Source: CAZGXI01 sp964529715 (GTDB lineage: Bacteria > Chloroflexota > Anaerolineae > Aggregatilineales > Ch27). Taken from it: DNA of 56,220 nt. The notes under the pieces are model-generated. The model saw nothing but the letters and a program-made list of their open reading frames with translations, was not told where the DNA came from and searched no databases. Location of the stretch: assembly GCA_964529715.1 (NCBI GenBank), contig CAZGXI010000035.1:1-56220 (forward strand), written 5' to 3'. Positions 15,521 to 23,805 of the stretch are shown here, piece by piece. Both the position numbers and the translations under genes were made by a program. Each line of letters opens with the position of its first letter. Positions within the stretch are counted from its first letter, which is position 1.

Positions 15521-16453
15521 ATGTCTGACATCCTCGAACTCCTGGAGCGCCCGCAGGCGCAGCGCACGGTTATGATCGTCGGCTGGCAGCAGTGGGCCGA
15601 CGCTGGGGCGGTCTCGTCGGCGCTGCCACTGTACCTGATCCAGCAAACCAACGCGCGGCGCATCGGCCTGATCCGCCCAGACGGGTTCTACCTCTTCCAG
15701 ATTCCCGGCACGCACGATCTGGTTCGTCCGGTGGTGCGCTTCGATGAGGGCTACCCCGAAGACCTGGAACTCCCCCAAAACGAGTTCTATTACACCGGCG
15801 ACGGCGAGCGCGGCGTGGTGATCTTTGTGGGCCACGAGCCGCATTTGCAGGTGGAACGTTACATCGCAACGCTGCTCCAGGCCGCCAGGGAACTCGGTGT
15901 GCAGCGCATTGTCGGCCTAGGCGGGGTGTACGGCGAGCTGCCCTATAACAAAGAGCGGATGGTCTCTTGTAATTACAGTCTGCGGTGGATGAAGAAAGAA
16001 CTCAGCCGCCTGGCCGTCAGCCTGTCCGATTATCACGGCGGGGCCAGTATCGGCTCCTACCTCTGCCGCCGCGCCGGCGACCGCAACATGGAGTACGTGG
16101 GGCTGTATGCCTTTGTGCCGACCTATGATTTTTCCAGTCTGGAAGAGATCGGCAGTGGCATCCGCCTGGAACACGACTTCATGGCCTGGCTGGGCGTCAT
16201 GCGGCGGGTTAACTATCTGTTGAAGACAGACTTCGACCTGACCGACCTGGAACTTAAGAGCAGACAACTGATCCAGATCATGGACGCTAAGGTCGATGAG
16301 CTGGATCGCGCTGCGCCGCAGGCGGGCGTGCGTGAGTACTTCACCCGGCTGGCAGACAACTTTACCGAGGAGATCTTCAACCCCCTGGATGATGTGTGGG
16401 AAGACGAAATTCGCCGCATCCTCGACGACGAGACCGGGGCCGGGGAAGCCTGA
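15521..16453 (+). CDS. PAC2-family protein
   Basis: The 310-residue cytosolic protein has the PAC2 fold pattern: TVMIVGWQQWADAGAVSSAL near the N-terminus, RPVVRFDEGYPEDL, VIFVGHEPHLQVERY, and RIVGLGGVYGELPYNKERM. PAC2 proteins are proteasome-assembly-chaperone relatives in archaea and actinobacteria, but their bacterial role outside proteasome-bearing taxa is unclear. The C-terminal third is helical and acidic. GGAGAG lies before ATG 15521. A strong terminator follows, so it is separate from the downstream operon. The 242 bases upstream contain no gene. Confidence 0.85.
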   Translation: MSDILELLERPQAQRTVMIVGWQQWADAGAVSSALPLYLIQQTNARRIGLIRPDGFYLFQIPGTHDLVRPVVRFDEGYPEDLELPQNEFYYTGDGERGVVIFVGHEPHLQVERYIATLLQAARELGVQRIVGLGGVYGELPYNKERMVSCNYSLRWMKKELSRLAVSLSDYHGGASIGSYLCRRAGDRNMEYVGLYAFVPTYDFSSLEEIGSGIRLEHDFMAWLGVMRRVNYLLKTDFDLTDLELKSRQLIQIMDAKVDELDRAAPQAGVREYFTRLADNFTEEIFNPLDDVWEDEIRRILDDETGAGEA

Positions 16454-16489
16454 GACCCGGCAGAACTGGGGTTTTCGTGCTTTAGCGCA

Positions 16490-16517
16490 ATCGGCGGCCT
16501 GGGCCGCCGATTTTTTT
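16490..16517 (+). terminator. Intrinsic terminator after the PAC2 gene
   Basis: ATCGGCGGCC (16490-16499) pairs with GGCCGCCGAT (16502-16511), followed by seven T residues (16511-16517). It is the clearest terminator in the window. Confidence 0.92.
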
Positions 16518-16540
16518 GCCGACGCGGCCCGTCTGTGATC

Positions 16541-16700
16541 GTTGAAAAAGCATATCCTCTTTTAAGGAACAGTTGTCTGCGCGGCTGAAGAATTAATAAA
16601 GTAAAAAAGCACAAAATTATAACATTACTCCCTCAATAAATTTGAGGTTTTGTGGTAAAGTAAAAATGTTACGGCAATGCTGCAACCGGTTGCGGTTACT
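16541..16700 (+). promoter_or_regulatory. AT-rich island with a palindrome, leader of the diterpenoid operon
   Basis: About 140 bases here are strikingly A/T-rich compared with the surrounding DNA. They contain the inverted repeat CCTCAATAAATTTGAGG (16631-16647), an operator-like element, followed by T/A-rich sequence suited to promoter melting. A TTGAGG at 16642-16647 could be a -35 box overlapping the palindrome, with a poor -10 near 16665-16670. It lies between the PAC2 terminator and a six-gene run, so the promoter for that run is probably here. Exact boxes are uncertain. Confidence 0.5.
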
Positions 16701-16717
16701 GCCGGTCGTAGGATGGA

Positions 16718-17773
16718 GTGAGAGTGGGAATAGCAACCACCTTCGACGTTCAGGTGGCACACAGCGTCGAGGAAGTCGGCCAGGCTGCCTGGGATTATCT
16801 CGGCGACGGACAGCCGTTTGCCAGTTTCCGCTGGTATCGTTTTGCCGAAGCGGCGCTCGGCGACGATCAGCCGCTCTACGTCGTGCTGTCTCGCCAGGGC
16901 GAGCCGTTGGCCCGCGCCACATTCTGGCTCAAGCGGCGTGAATATCTTCCGGTTACGTCCAAAATTGCTTATCATCTGTTGCGAACGCTCTTCCGTGTGC
17001 GACCTCTGCTGGTTTGTCGGTCGCCGTTTTCCAGCCTGCCGGGACTGATCCTGCCACCCCCGCCCCTGCGCGACGCGGCCATTGCTACCTTCGCCGCGAC
17101 GGCCCAGGAGATCGCGCGGCAGCACAGCGTCTCCTTCACCCTGTTCGACTATCTGGCAGCGCCGGAACAAGAATCGCCGGCCTGGCCGGATGCTTACGCC
17201 GTCTTTAAGTTCTCCAATCCCGGAACGTACCTGGACATCATCTGGCCAGACTTCGAGAGCTACCTGCGACATCTGGGCAAATCTGTGCGCAAGGACTATC
17301 ACCGTCATTGCAACCGCGCTGCCGACCAGGGGATCGTGGTCGAAGTCGGCAGTCAGGTGACGGAGATCGACCGTGCGATGACGCTCATCCACAATGTCGA
17401 GCAGCATCACGGTTCCTTTCCCAACCCCGACGCGCGGCGCGTGCTGGAAACCGCCCACCTGGCGGACGCTTCCTGGCTGACGGCGCGAATCGAGGGGGAA
17501 CTGGTAGGCTGCGGTCTGTTGTTGGGCGACCGGGGCGGCAAGGTGTTGGCCCTGTTGGGGTTGAATTACGACATCAAGTACGTCTATTTCCAGCTTGTCT
17601 ACGCCGCGATCCGCCATGCTATCGAGTCAGGCGCCCGTGTGCTGCGAGGCGGTGGTGGTGCTTATGAGATGAAAGAACGGTTGGGCTTTACCGTCGAGGC
17701 TCAGGACTACGTGGTCTTTACGACGGACAGCCCGCTGTTGCGCCGCTTGGTACGCCGGCTGTCGGTGGCGTGA
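16718..17773 (+). CDS. FemAB/BioF2-like GNAT-fold acyltransferase
   Basis: The 351-residue protein resembles FemAB-type and BioF2-like (Acetyltransf_6) proteins. An N-terminal GNAT-like half includes FASFRWYRFAEAALGDDQPLY. The C-terminal half has YLRHLGKSVRKDYHRHCNRA (the S-R/K-K...R region), MTLIHNVEQHHG, and the late motifs ARIEGELVGCGLLL, LLGLNYDIKYVYFQLVYAAI and GGGGAYEMKERLGF. Relatives transfer acyl or aminoacyl groups to cell-envelope precursors or small molecules. GTG 16718 (GTG 16724 is an alternative) follows a GGA-rich site. It is the first gene of a six-gene run that includes diterpene synthases, so the acyl acceptor could be a terpenoid or a glycolipid; this is speculation. Confidence 0.75.
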   Translation: MRVGIATTFDVQVAHSVEEVGQAAWDYLGDGQPFASFRWYRFAEAALGDDQPLYVVLSRQGEPLARATFWLKRREYLPVTSKIAYHLLRTLFRVRPLLVCRSPFSSLPGLILPPPPLRDAAIATFAATAQEIARQHSVSFTLFDYLAAPEQESPAWPDAYAVFKFSNPGTYLDIIWPDFESYLRHLGKSVRKDYHRHCNRAADQGIVVEVGSQVTEIDRAMTLIHNVEQHHGSFPNPDARRVLETAHLADASWLTARIEGELVGCGLLLGDRGGKVLALLGLNYDIKYVYFQLVYAAIRHAIESGARVLRGGGGAYEMKERLGFTVEAQDYVVFTTDSPLLRRLVRRLSVA

Positions 17774-17811
17774 GTGTTACGCCGGATGTTTGACCGGGGA
17801 GGGTTGCCTCC

Positions 17812-19167
17812 GTGTTCTCCGATTCCGAGCAAGTAAACCGCTTGCGACGGGCATGGTCGAGTTCCAGGGCTTTCCGCGTCGTATTGGTCGCGGTGATTGT
17901 CTTTACGCTGCTGCGGTTGGTTGTGCAGGGCGTGTTGTTGGTCGGCGCGCTGCTCCCCCCGCCGCCGGATATGCCGGACGCCACCGCCGAGGACTTCATC
18001 CCTGCCGACCTGCAAATCTACCTGAACGCTGCCCGGCACTTTCAGCAGCGCCAGGACCTGTACCTGCAAGGCTCGCTGGCCCGGCTGGAAGAACACTACC
18101 CTTACGCGCCGTCGTTCGCGCTGGCGTTCACCCCGTTCCTGTGGTTCTCGCCGGGAGTGACGGCGGTGATCCACACGATCCTGCACGTCGTTGCCTACGC
18201 GCTGCTGTACTTCGCCTGGGCGCGGATTTTCCGCAGGCTTCGCCTGGAACGCGCCTGTGACCTGCTGGCCTGGACGCTGCCAGTCTGGTTGCTGTTCGCG
18301 GCCTTCTGGGGCGACCTGGTGTACCTGAACATCTATGTGATCATGGCGTTGGTCGGCACGTTGTTCATTGAAGCCGTGCTGGAAGAGAAACTCGGCGCGG
18401 CGGTGTTGTGGTTGGCGATCATCCTGCAAATCAAGCCGCATTGGGCCTTCGCCGCCGCTGTGCCACTGTTGCTGGGACGCTGGCGCTTCTTCCTCCGCCT
18501 GATCGGTTATTCGGTGCCAGTCTACGCAGGCATCGTGGGGATTGTGCTGTTGGTCGGCGGCGTGGAATACGGCTGGCAGCAGCATGTTGATTACCTGGCG
18601 TTTCTGACCCGGCTGAGCCGCGACTTTCCCTGGCGTGGGCCTGAAGCGGGCTTTCTGGGCTATAACCACTCGATTACCCAGATCGTGGTTTACCTGCTCG
18701 GCGTGTCGGCGGAATCGCTGACGCTGGCGACGGCGATCAAGCTGATCTTGCTGGTCCCACTGGCGCTGGTCAGCCTGCGCTGCCTGCGCCATCCGGTGCG
18801 CCAAGCGGGCGTCGAAACACCCGTCCTGGGGCTGGACCTGGCCTTCGCGCTGTATCTGGGTGCGTTTATCTGGTTGGACATGGTGTGGGAGGTGACACTC
18901 GGCATCGCGGTGTTCACCTACCTGTTGGCGACGTTGGAGCGGCGCGGCGACCGCGTGCTGGTGTGGGCAGTCTTTTTGCCTTATGCGCTGGTGGACTTCT
19001 GGCAGACGGTCAGTTACTTCCTGTTCGGGCCAGACGTGATCGTGCCCGGCCCATACCTGCTGACCGATCCGAGTATTTATCTACCGCTGATCATGATCGT
19101 GATCCTGGTCTTCTACGGACTGCTGATTCGGCGGCTGTGGCGCGCGCCGGCAGCCATTGCCGGGTAA
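17812..19167 (+). CDS. Polytopic membrane protein, GT87 (polyprenol-phosphate-mannose-dependent glycosyltransferase)-like
   Basis: The 451-residue protein has about 9-11 hydrophobic helices. The first extracytoplasmic loop carries ADLQIYLNAARHFQQRQDLY and EHYPYAPSFALAFTPF. This matches the D-x-x-x-Y...G.-.-LY...Y.Y.P...-.F layout of GT-C/GT87 (DUF2029) proteins, in which an acidic residue of loop 1 is catalytic. Such enzymes use lipid-linked sugars to extend glycolipids at the outer face of the membrane. Several in-membrane aromatic/acidic loops follow (GFLGYNHSITQ). GTG 17812 starts 38 bases after the acyltransferase gene. A terpenoid-linked sugar transfer is an attractive but unsupported idea. 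Confidence 0.75.
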   Translation: MFSDSEQVNRLRRAWSSSRAFRVVLVAVIVFTLLRLVVQGVLLVGALLPPPPDMPDATAEDFIPADLQIYLNAARHFQQRQDLYLQGSLARLEEHYPYAPSFALAFTPFLWFSPGVTAVIHTILHVVAYALLYFAWARIFRRLRLERACDLLAWTLPVWLLFAAFWGDLVYLNIYVIMALVGTLFIEAVLEEKLGAAVLWLAIILQIKPHWAFAAAVPLLLGRWRFFLRLIGYSVPVYAGIVGIVLLVGGVEYGWQQHVDYLAFLTRLSRDFPWRGPEAGFLGYNHSITQIVVYLLGVSAESLTLATAIKLILLVPLALVSLRCLRHPVRQAGVETPVLGLDLAFALYLGAFIWLDMVWEVTLGIAVFTYLLATLERRGDRVLVWAVFLPYALVDFWQTVSYFLFGPDVIVPGPYLLTDPSIYLPLIMIVILVFYGLLIRRLWRAPAAIAG

Positions 19168-19224
19168 AGCGGTGCCGGGGCAGGTTGTGGTCAAAGCGGT
19201 TTGCAAACCTTACAGGAGCCAAGG

Positions 19225-20154
19225 ATGATAGACCTTCCGACCTTTCGCAATCTTCCCACCGAGGAGATCGCGCGCCTGGTGCGCCAGGACGGGCCGAAGG
19301 TGTGCGTATTTCCCATTAATGGGACGCGGCGCTGGTTCGCGCTTGAATATGCGTCCCAGATCAGGCAGGGCTTCGGGGTTGATTATATGGAAGAAGCCGG
19401 GCGGCGTCACATCGAACTGTGCCGCCTGTTTTTCCAGCACGGCATAGACACCCTGTTGATGCCGATGTTCGGTGCGGAGTTGTTGGGGCGCGGCGAGGAA
19501 TATACTCAGATGGCCGTCGAAGGGCTGACGCGGCTGGCGACTCACCCGGACTTTTTGCGCTTCTATGAAACATGTGGCGTGCGTGTGCGTTTCTACGGTG
19601 ATTACCGCAAACACTTCGCCGGGACGCCCTATGCCCACGTGCCAGGCCTGTTCGATGCGGCGACGGCACGCACGCTTCACCATGACCGTCACCGTCTGTT
19701 CTTCGGCGTCTTTGCCGACGACGCTACCGAAACGACTGCCGAACTGGGCATCCGCTATCATCGTGAGCACGGCTGCGCGCCGACCAAAGCCCGTCTGATC
19801 GAGATGTATTACGGTGAGGCGGTTTCGCCGGTGAGCCTGTTTATCGGTTTTGGGCCGTTTAGCGCCTTCGACATGCCGCTGCTGGCGACCGGCAACGAGG
19901 ACCTGTATTTCACGGTCAGCCCGTCGCTGTACTTCACCGAACGCCAACTGCGCGACATCCTATACGATCATCTGTATGCTCGCCGCGAGGAAGCAGATGA
20001 CTATGGGGCGTTGCAGGCAGAAGACTGGGCCTATATGCGCGCCTTCTATCAGGCCAATCGGGAGCGCACCCTGGGCGTGGGGGTCCGGCAGCGGCGCGGC
20101 GGCTATTGGGTGCCCCTGCCGCAGGTCGATCTGCCAGCGGGATTTATCGAATAG
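19225..20154 (+). CDS. Tuberculosinol-synthase-like class I diterpene synthase (Rv3378c-like, cis-prenyltransferase fold)
   Basis: The 309-residue protein recalls M. tuberculosis Rv3378c along its length: GPKVCVFPINGTRRWFALEY (about residues 24-43), LFFQHGIDTLLMPMFGAELL, RFYGDYRKHF, FFGVFADDATETTAELGI, MYYGEAVSPVSLFIGFGPFS, LYFTVSPSLYFTERQLRDIL and YDHLYARR. Rv3378c-type enzymes remove diphosphate from a bicyclic diterpenyl diphosphate and add water, giving tuberculosinol or, in Herpetosiphon, kolavelool. The DG(T/N)RRW aspartate, catalytic in cis-prenyltransferases and in Rv3378c, is Asn32 here (codon AAT, 19318-19320), while Arg35-Arg36-Trp are kept. AGGAG lies 7 bases before ATG 19225. A class II cyclase gene starts 23 bases downstream. 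The family call is strong by eye; the activity is open because of Asn32. Confidence 0.88.
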   Translation: MIDLPTFRNLPTEEIARLVRQDGPKVCVFPINGTRRWFALEYASQIRQGFGVDYMEEAGRRHIELCRLFFQHGIDTLLMPMFGAELLGRGEEYTQMAVEGLTRLATHPDFLRFYETCGVRVRFYGDYRKHFAGTPYAHVPGLFDAATARTLHHDRHRLFFGVFADDATETTAELGIRYHREHGCAPTKARLIEMYYGEAVSPVSLFIGFGPFSAFDMPLLATGNEDLYFTVSPSLYFTERQLRDILYDHLYARREEADDYGALQAEDWAYMRAFYQANRERTLGVGVRQRRGGYWVPLPQVDLPAGFIE

Positions 20155-20177
20155 ACTGATACGAGGTAGGAAGTGCG

Positions 20178-21674
20178 GTGGACTTTGTAGCGCAAGCCAG
20201 GGACCTGGTGCAAAACCTGAACAACCGTCTGTCGCCCAGCGCCTACGACATCGCCTGGATGGCGCGGGTGCGCGCCGACGACGGCGGCCCGCGCTGGCCG
20301 GACCTGATCGACTGGCTGCTGGAACACCAGTGGCCGGACGGCAGTTGGGGCGGCGCCATCCCCTACTACCATGACCGCATCCTGTGTACGCTCTCGGCGC
20401 TCATCGCCCTGCGCGAAAACCGGGATGGGCCGCTTGCGGAGGCGGCTATCCGCCGGGGAGAACAATACATCTGGAAAAACCTTCAATTCTTGCGCCATGA
20501 CCTGATGGAACTTGTTGGGTTCGAGTTGATCCTGCCGACCCTGTTGGCCCAGGCACAAAAGTTGGGGCTGGACGTGCCGCAGCATTTTTGCGGCTACGGG
20601 CGCATCCGCGACTCCAAGCTGCGCCTGTTGCCATTGGACATGCTGTACACGCCGGGTGTATCGGTAGCGTTCTCGATTGAATTCCTGGGCGACGAGGGCG
20701 ACCCGGCGCGGCTGCGTCATCTGCAAGGGAAAAACGGCGCGATTGCCAACGCCCCCTCGACCACCGCTTACCTGCTAACCCATGCCGGGAACCACAATCC
20801 GGCAGCGTTGGAGTACCTGGAGTGCGTCCGGGCGCTGCCGCGCGGCGCCCCGGACTTTTATCCGCTCCGCACCTTTGAGGTCACATGGGTGCTGGAGCAC
20901 CTGGCATTCGGCGATCTACCCCTGTCAGAACTGGTCACGCCGTCCCTTTGGCAAGAATTACAGGCGGGTATCACCACCCAGGGTATCGGTTTCGACCCGC
21001 AGTTTGGCATCAGTGATGGAGATACCACCTCGGTCACGCTGCACATATTGGCCCTCGGTGAGCAGCCGGTTGACCCGGCAGTGTTGCGCTTCTTTGAAGA
21101 GCCGAAGACACGCATCTTTCGCACCTTTGCTTTTGAGCGCAACATGAGCGTGGGGACGAACATCCACGCACTGGAAGCCCTGGCTGTTATTCCAGATTAT
21201 CCTGACCGACGGCAGGTGTGGGAAAACATCGTTGCTACGCTGCTGGATCATCAACTCTACCAGACCTACTGGATCGACAAGTGGCACGCCTCACCGTTTT
21301 ATGTGACATCCCATGCGTTGGTCGCCCTGACGCAGATGGGGGAACATCAGTTGGTCGTGCACTCACAGGTCGTCGGCTGGCTGCTGCACACGCAGCGCAG
21401 TGATGGATCGTGGGGCTACTTCGACCGAGGTACGGCAGAGGAAACCGCCTATGCCCTGCTGGCGCTGTTGCACTACCACCGCTACATTGCGCCGATCAAC
21501 ACAGATGTGCTCCGACGCGGGGCAGCCTATCTGTACCGTGCCTGGGAAACAGAAACAACCTACCCAGAATTGTGGATCGCCAAGACCTTGTTCACACCCG
21601 ATGACATCATCCGTGCAGCCATCCTGGCCGCCTTGGCGCTGTATGCGCAGATGTTTGGCCGCCTGCCGGAGTGA
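20178..21674 (+). CDS. Class II diterpene cyclase (Rv3377c/kolavenyl- or halimadienyl-diphosphate-synthase-like)
   Basis: The 498-residue protein is a protonation-initiated terpene cyclase expected to turn geranylgeranyl diphosphate into a bicyclic diphosphate. The N-terminal SPSAYDIAWMARV motif is the hallmark shared with Rv3377c and plant copalyl diphosphate synthases. QWPDGSWGGAIPYY and QRSDGSWGYF are QW-like repeats of the alpha-barrel domains. The acid motif is Asp280-Gly-Asp282-Thr-Thr, that is DXDTT as I recall for Rv3377c rather than the commoner DXDD; Asp282 would be the proton donor. The length (about 500) matches bacterial two-domain cyclases and lacks the class I DDXXD domain. GTG 20178 has GAGGTAGG upstream. 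Product skeleton and stereochemistry cannot be predicted. Confidence 0.9.
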   Translation: MDFVAQARDLVQNLNNRLSPSAYDIAWMARVRADDGGPRWPDLIDWLLEHQWPDGSWGGAIPYYHDRILCTLSALIALRENRDGPLAEAAIRRGEQYIWKNLQFLRHDLMELVGFELILPTLLAQAQKLGLDVPQHFCGYGRIRDSKLRLLPLDMLYTPGVSVAFSIEFLGDEGDPARLRHLQGKNGAIANAPSTTAYLLTHAGNHNPAALEYLECVRALPRGAPDFYPLRTFEVTWVLEHLAFGDLPLSELVTPSLWQELQAGITTQGIGFDPQFGISDGDTTSVTLHILALGEQPVDPAVLRFFEEPKTRIFRTFAFERNMSVGTNIHALEALAVIPDYPDRRQVWENIVATLLDHQLYQTYWIDKWHASPFYVTSHALVALTQMGEHQLVVHSQVVGWLLHTQRSDGSWGYFDRGTAEETAYALLALLHYHRYIAPINTDVLRRGAAYLYRAWETETTYPELWIAKTLFTPDDIIRAAILAALALYAQMFGRLPE

Positions 21675-21710
21675 CGATACCGACAGGCGAGATAGAAGTG
21701 AGGCCCTAGC

Positions 21711-23441
21711 GTGCAACTGCACCACTCTATCGGTCGCCTTCTGGCTATTCCGACGACGGACCCCGACGACGCCCGTCGGCGAAAACTGCTGACGGTCATT
21801 CTGTTGGTGGTTGCGACCTTTACCCTATTTCTGTTTGTGGGATCAGTCCTGGTTGTCATCACCCACCTGAGTCAGGGACGTGCGATTGCCGATGATATCA
21901 GCTTGCTGTTTATCGCCAGCCTGGGGATGCTTATCGGCAGCGTCGTCATCTTTGTCATCAATCGCGCCTGGTCGGGTGAGGTCGCCAGTGCGCTGTTCCT
22001 CGTGCTGCTCGTCTTGATCGCCACGTTTTCCGATCAGGCTGTACAGGTGGTCGATGGGCGTGGTCTGTTCATCTTCGCCATTCCCATTCTCATGGCGAGC
22101 ATGATCCTGCGGCCTTACGCTAGCTTCTTCGTTGCAGCGCTTAGCAGTGTGGCTATCGCCCTAATCGGGATCAGCATCGGCTACGCCCCCAACATCCCGG
22201 CGATGATCGGTTTCTTCAGCGTCGCGCTGGTGTCGTGGTTGTCGGCCCGCACACTGGAACAGGCGCTGGCCGATCTGCGGGCCACCAACCGCGACCTGGA
22301 CCGGCGCGTCGCCATGCGGACGCACGACTTGGCCGAAGCCCTGATCCGTGTGCAGACCGAATCCGGCAAAATCCAAGCCATCCTGGAGAGCATCGCCGAC
22401 GGCGTGATCGTGTTCGACATGAACAGAACCGCCGCCGTCGCCAACCCGGCCATCACCCACCTGCTCGGCCTGCCTCCCGAAGACATCCTGGGGCATAGCA
22501 TTATGACGCTGACCGAACAGCACATGGCCGACACTGACCGCGAGAAGATGGCTGCGTTGCTCCAGGGGGGGGTACACGAACCCAGCGCCAAGCTACGCTG
22601 GGATAATAAGACCCTCTCGGTGAGTTTTGCCCCGATCCTCGATGGGAGTGAACACCATTCTGGCATGGTGGTGGTCTTCCGTGATTTCACCCGCGAGGCC
22701 GAACTGGACCGCATGAAGAGCACCTTTGTCTCGATGGCCTCGCACGAACTGCGCACGCCGCTCAACGCTATCCTCGGCTACACCGACATGCTTAAGGTGG
22801 GCGTTTATGGCGCGCTATCCGATGATCAGCAAAACGCGCTGGAGCGCATCGCCGCCAACACCAAGCGGATGCTGGGCTTGGTGAACAACCTGCTGGACCA
22901 GGCGCAGATCGAGGCAGGCAAGCTGACCCTGTATACCGGGCCGTTCGCCATCCACGACCTGCTGGCCGACCTGGAAGCCACGATGGGCGTCCTGGCGATC
23001 TCCAAAGGCGTGGAATTCAGCTATACGGTGGAAAACCTGCCAGACGTGCTATTGGGCGATCCGCAGCGGTTGAACCAGATTTTGGTCAACCTAGTCGGCA
23101 ATGCCATCAAGTTCACCGATCAGGGCTATGTGCGCGTCCGGGCCTATCGAAGTGACGAGACTCATTGGGCTTTGCAGGTGTCCGATACCGGTGCCGGCAT
23201 TCCCAAAGAGGCCCATTCCTACATCTTTGAAGCCTTCCGCCAGGTCGATGATCCAATTACCCGCAAATACACCGGGTCCGGTCTGGGCCTGTCGATTGTC
23301 AAGCAGCTCACGACGCTGATGGGGGGCGAGATCACGCTGGTCAGCGATGTGGGTCAGGGGAGCACGTTCACGATTATCTTGCCTCTTAACCCCATACAGG
23401 AAGGGCATCATGAGCGAGCAACAGCTGGCGCTGGTCATTGA
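21711..23441 (+). CDS. Membrane sensor histidine kinase with PAS domain
   Basis: The 576-residue kinase has an N-terminal membrane region of about six helices (residues 25-190) with almost no extracytoplasmic domain, a short coiled coil (ALADLRATNRDLDRRVAMRT), a PAS domain (about 220-325, AILESIADGVIVFDMNRTAA), a HisKA domain with SHELRTPLNAILGY (His345) and an ATPase domain with NLVGNAIKFTDQG, DTGAGIP and GSGLGLSIV. A membrane-embedded sensor suits a lipophilic or membrane-state signal. GTG 21711 starts 36 bases after the diterpene cyclase gene, and the response regulator gene overlaps its 3' end, so the pair is translated together. Confidence 0.93.
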   Translation: MQLHHSIGRLLAIPTTDPDDARRRKLLTVILLVVATFTLFLFVGSVLVVITHLSQGRAIADDISLLFIASLGMLIGSVVIFVINRAWSGEVASALFLVLLVLIATFSDQAVQVVDGRGLFIFAIPILMASMILRPYASFFVAALSSVAIALIGISIGYAPNIPAMIGFFSVALVSWLSARTLEQALADLRATNRDLDRRVAMRTHDLAEALIRVQTESGKIQAILESIADGVIVFDMNRTAAVANPAITHLLGLPPEDILGHSIMTLTEQHMADTDREKMAALLQGGVHEPSAKLRWDNKTLSVSFAPILDGSEHHSGMVVVFRDFTREAELDRMKSTFVSMASHELRTPLNAILGYTDMLKVGVYGALSDDQQNALERIAANTKRMLGLVNNLLDQAQIEAGKLTLYTGPFAIHDLLADLEATMGVLAISKGVEFSYTVENLPDVLLGDPQRLNQILVNLVGNAIKFTDQGYVRVRAYRSDETHWALQVSDTGAGIPKEAHSYIFEAFRQVDDPITRKYTGSGLGLSIVKQLTTLMGGEITLVSDVGQGSTFTIILPLNPIQEGHHERATAGAGH

Positions 23442-23784
23442 GGACGATTTCGACGCGGCGGTGATTTTCTCTCAGGCACTGGTGATGAACGGCTTCCAGA
23501 CCGAGATTATCCGTTCCGGCGACAAGGCCCTGGAGCGTCTGAAGAATTTTCGCCCGGCGTTGGCCCTGCTGGACCTGCACCTGCCGCAGGTGGCCGGGAC
23601 GGACATCCTGGCCTACATTCGCAGCCAGGAGCACTTGGGGGGAATGCGTGTGATCGTTGTCACCGCTGACCCACGTATGGCCGAGTCGTGCCAGGCAGAG
23701 GCCGACCTGGTGCTGCTCAAGCCGGTCAGTTTCACCCAGGTGCGCGAACTGGTTTCACGTTTCCGCCCGGCCCAACAGGCCTGA
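23410..23784 (+). CDS. Single-domain response regulator
   Basis: The 124-residue receiver-only protein has the acidic pocket EDD (residues 11-13), phospho-acceptor Asp55 in LLDLHLP, Thr86 in VVTADP and Lys104 in LLKPVS. There is no DNA-binding or enzymatic output domain, so it probably works by protein contact or in a phosphorelay. ATG 23410 lies inside the 3' end of the kinase gene (32-base overlap in another frame) behind AGGAAGGG. It ends the six-gene run, and the convergent nucleoside hydrolase gene stops 22 bases away. Confidence 0.93.
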   Translation: MSEQQLALVIEDDFDAAVIFSQALVMNGFQTEIIRSGDKALERLKNFRPALALLDLHLPQVAGTDILAYIRSQEHLGGMRVIVVTADPRMAESCQAEADLVLLKPVSFTQVRELVSRFRPAQQA

Positions 23785-23805
23785 CGCCGGGGCGCAAGCG
23801 CGGTC

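Noticed and set aside
21001..21030. Loss of the class II acid motif in the diterpene cyclase (DGDT instead of DXDD)
   Set aside because: The sequence DGDTT fits the DXDTT form that I recall for Rv3377c-type cyclases, so it is treated as a family feature rather than a defect.
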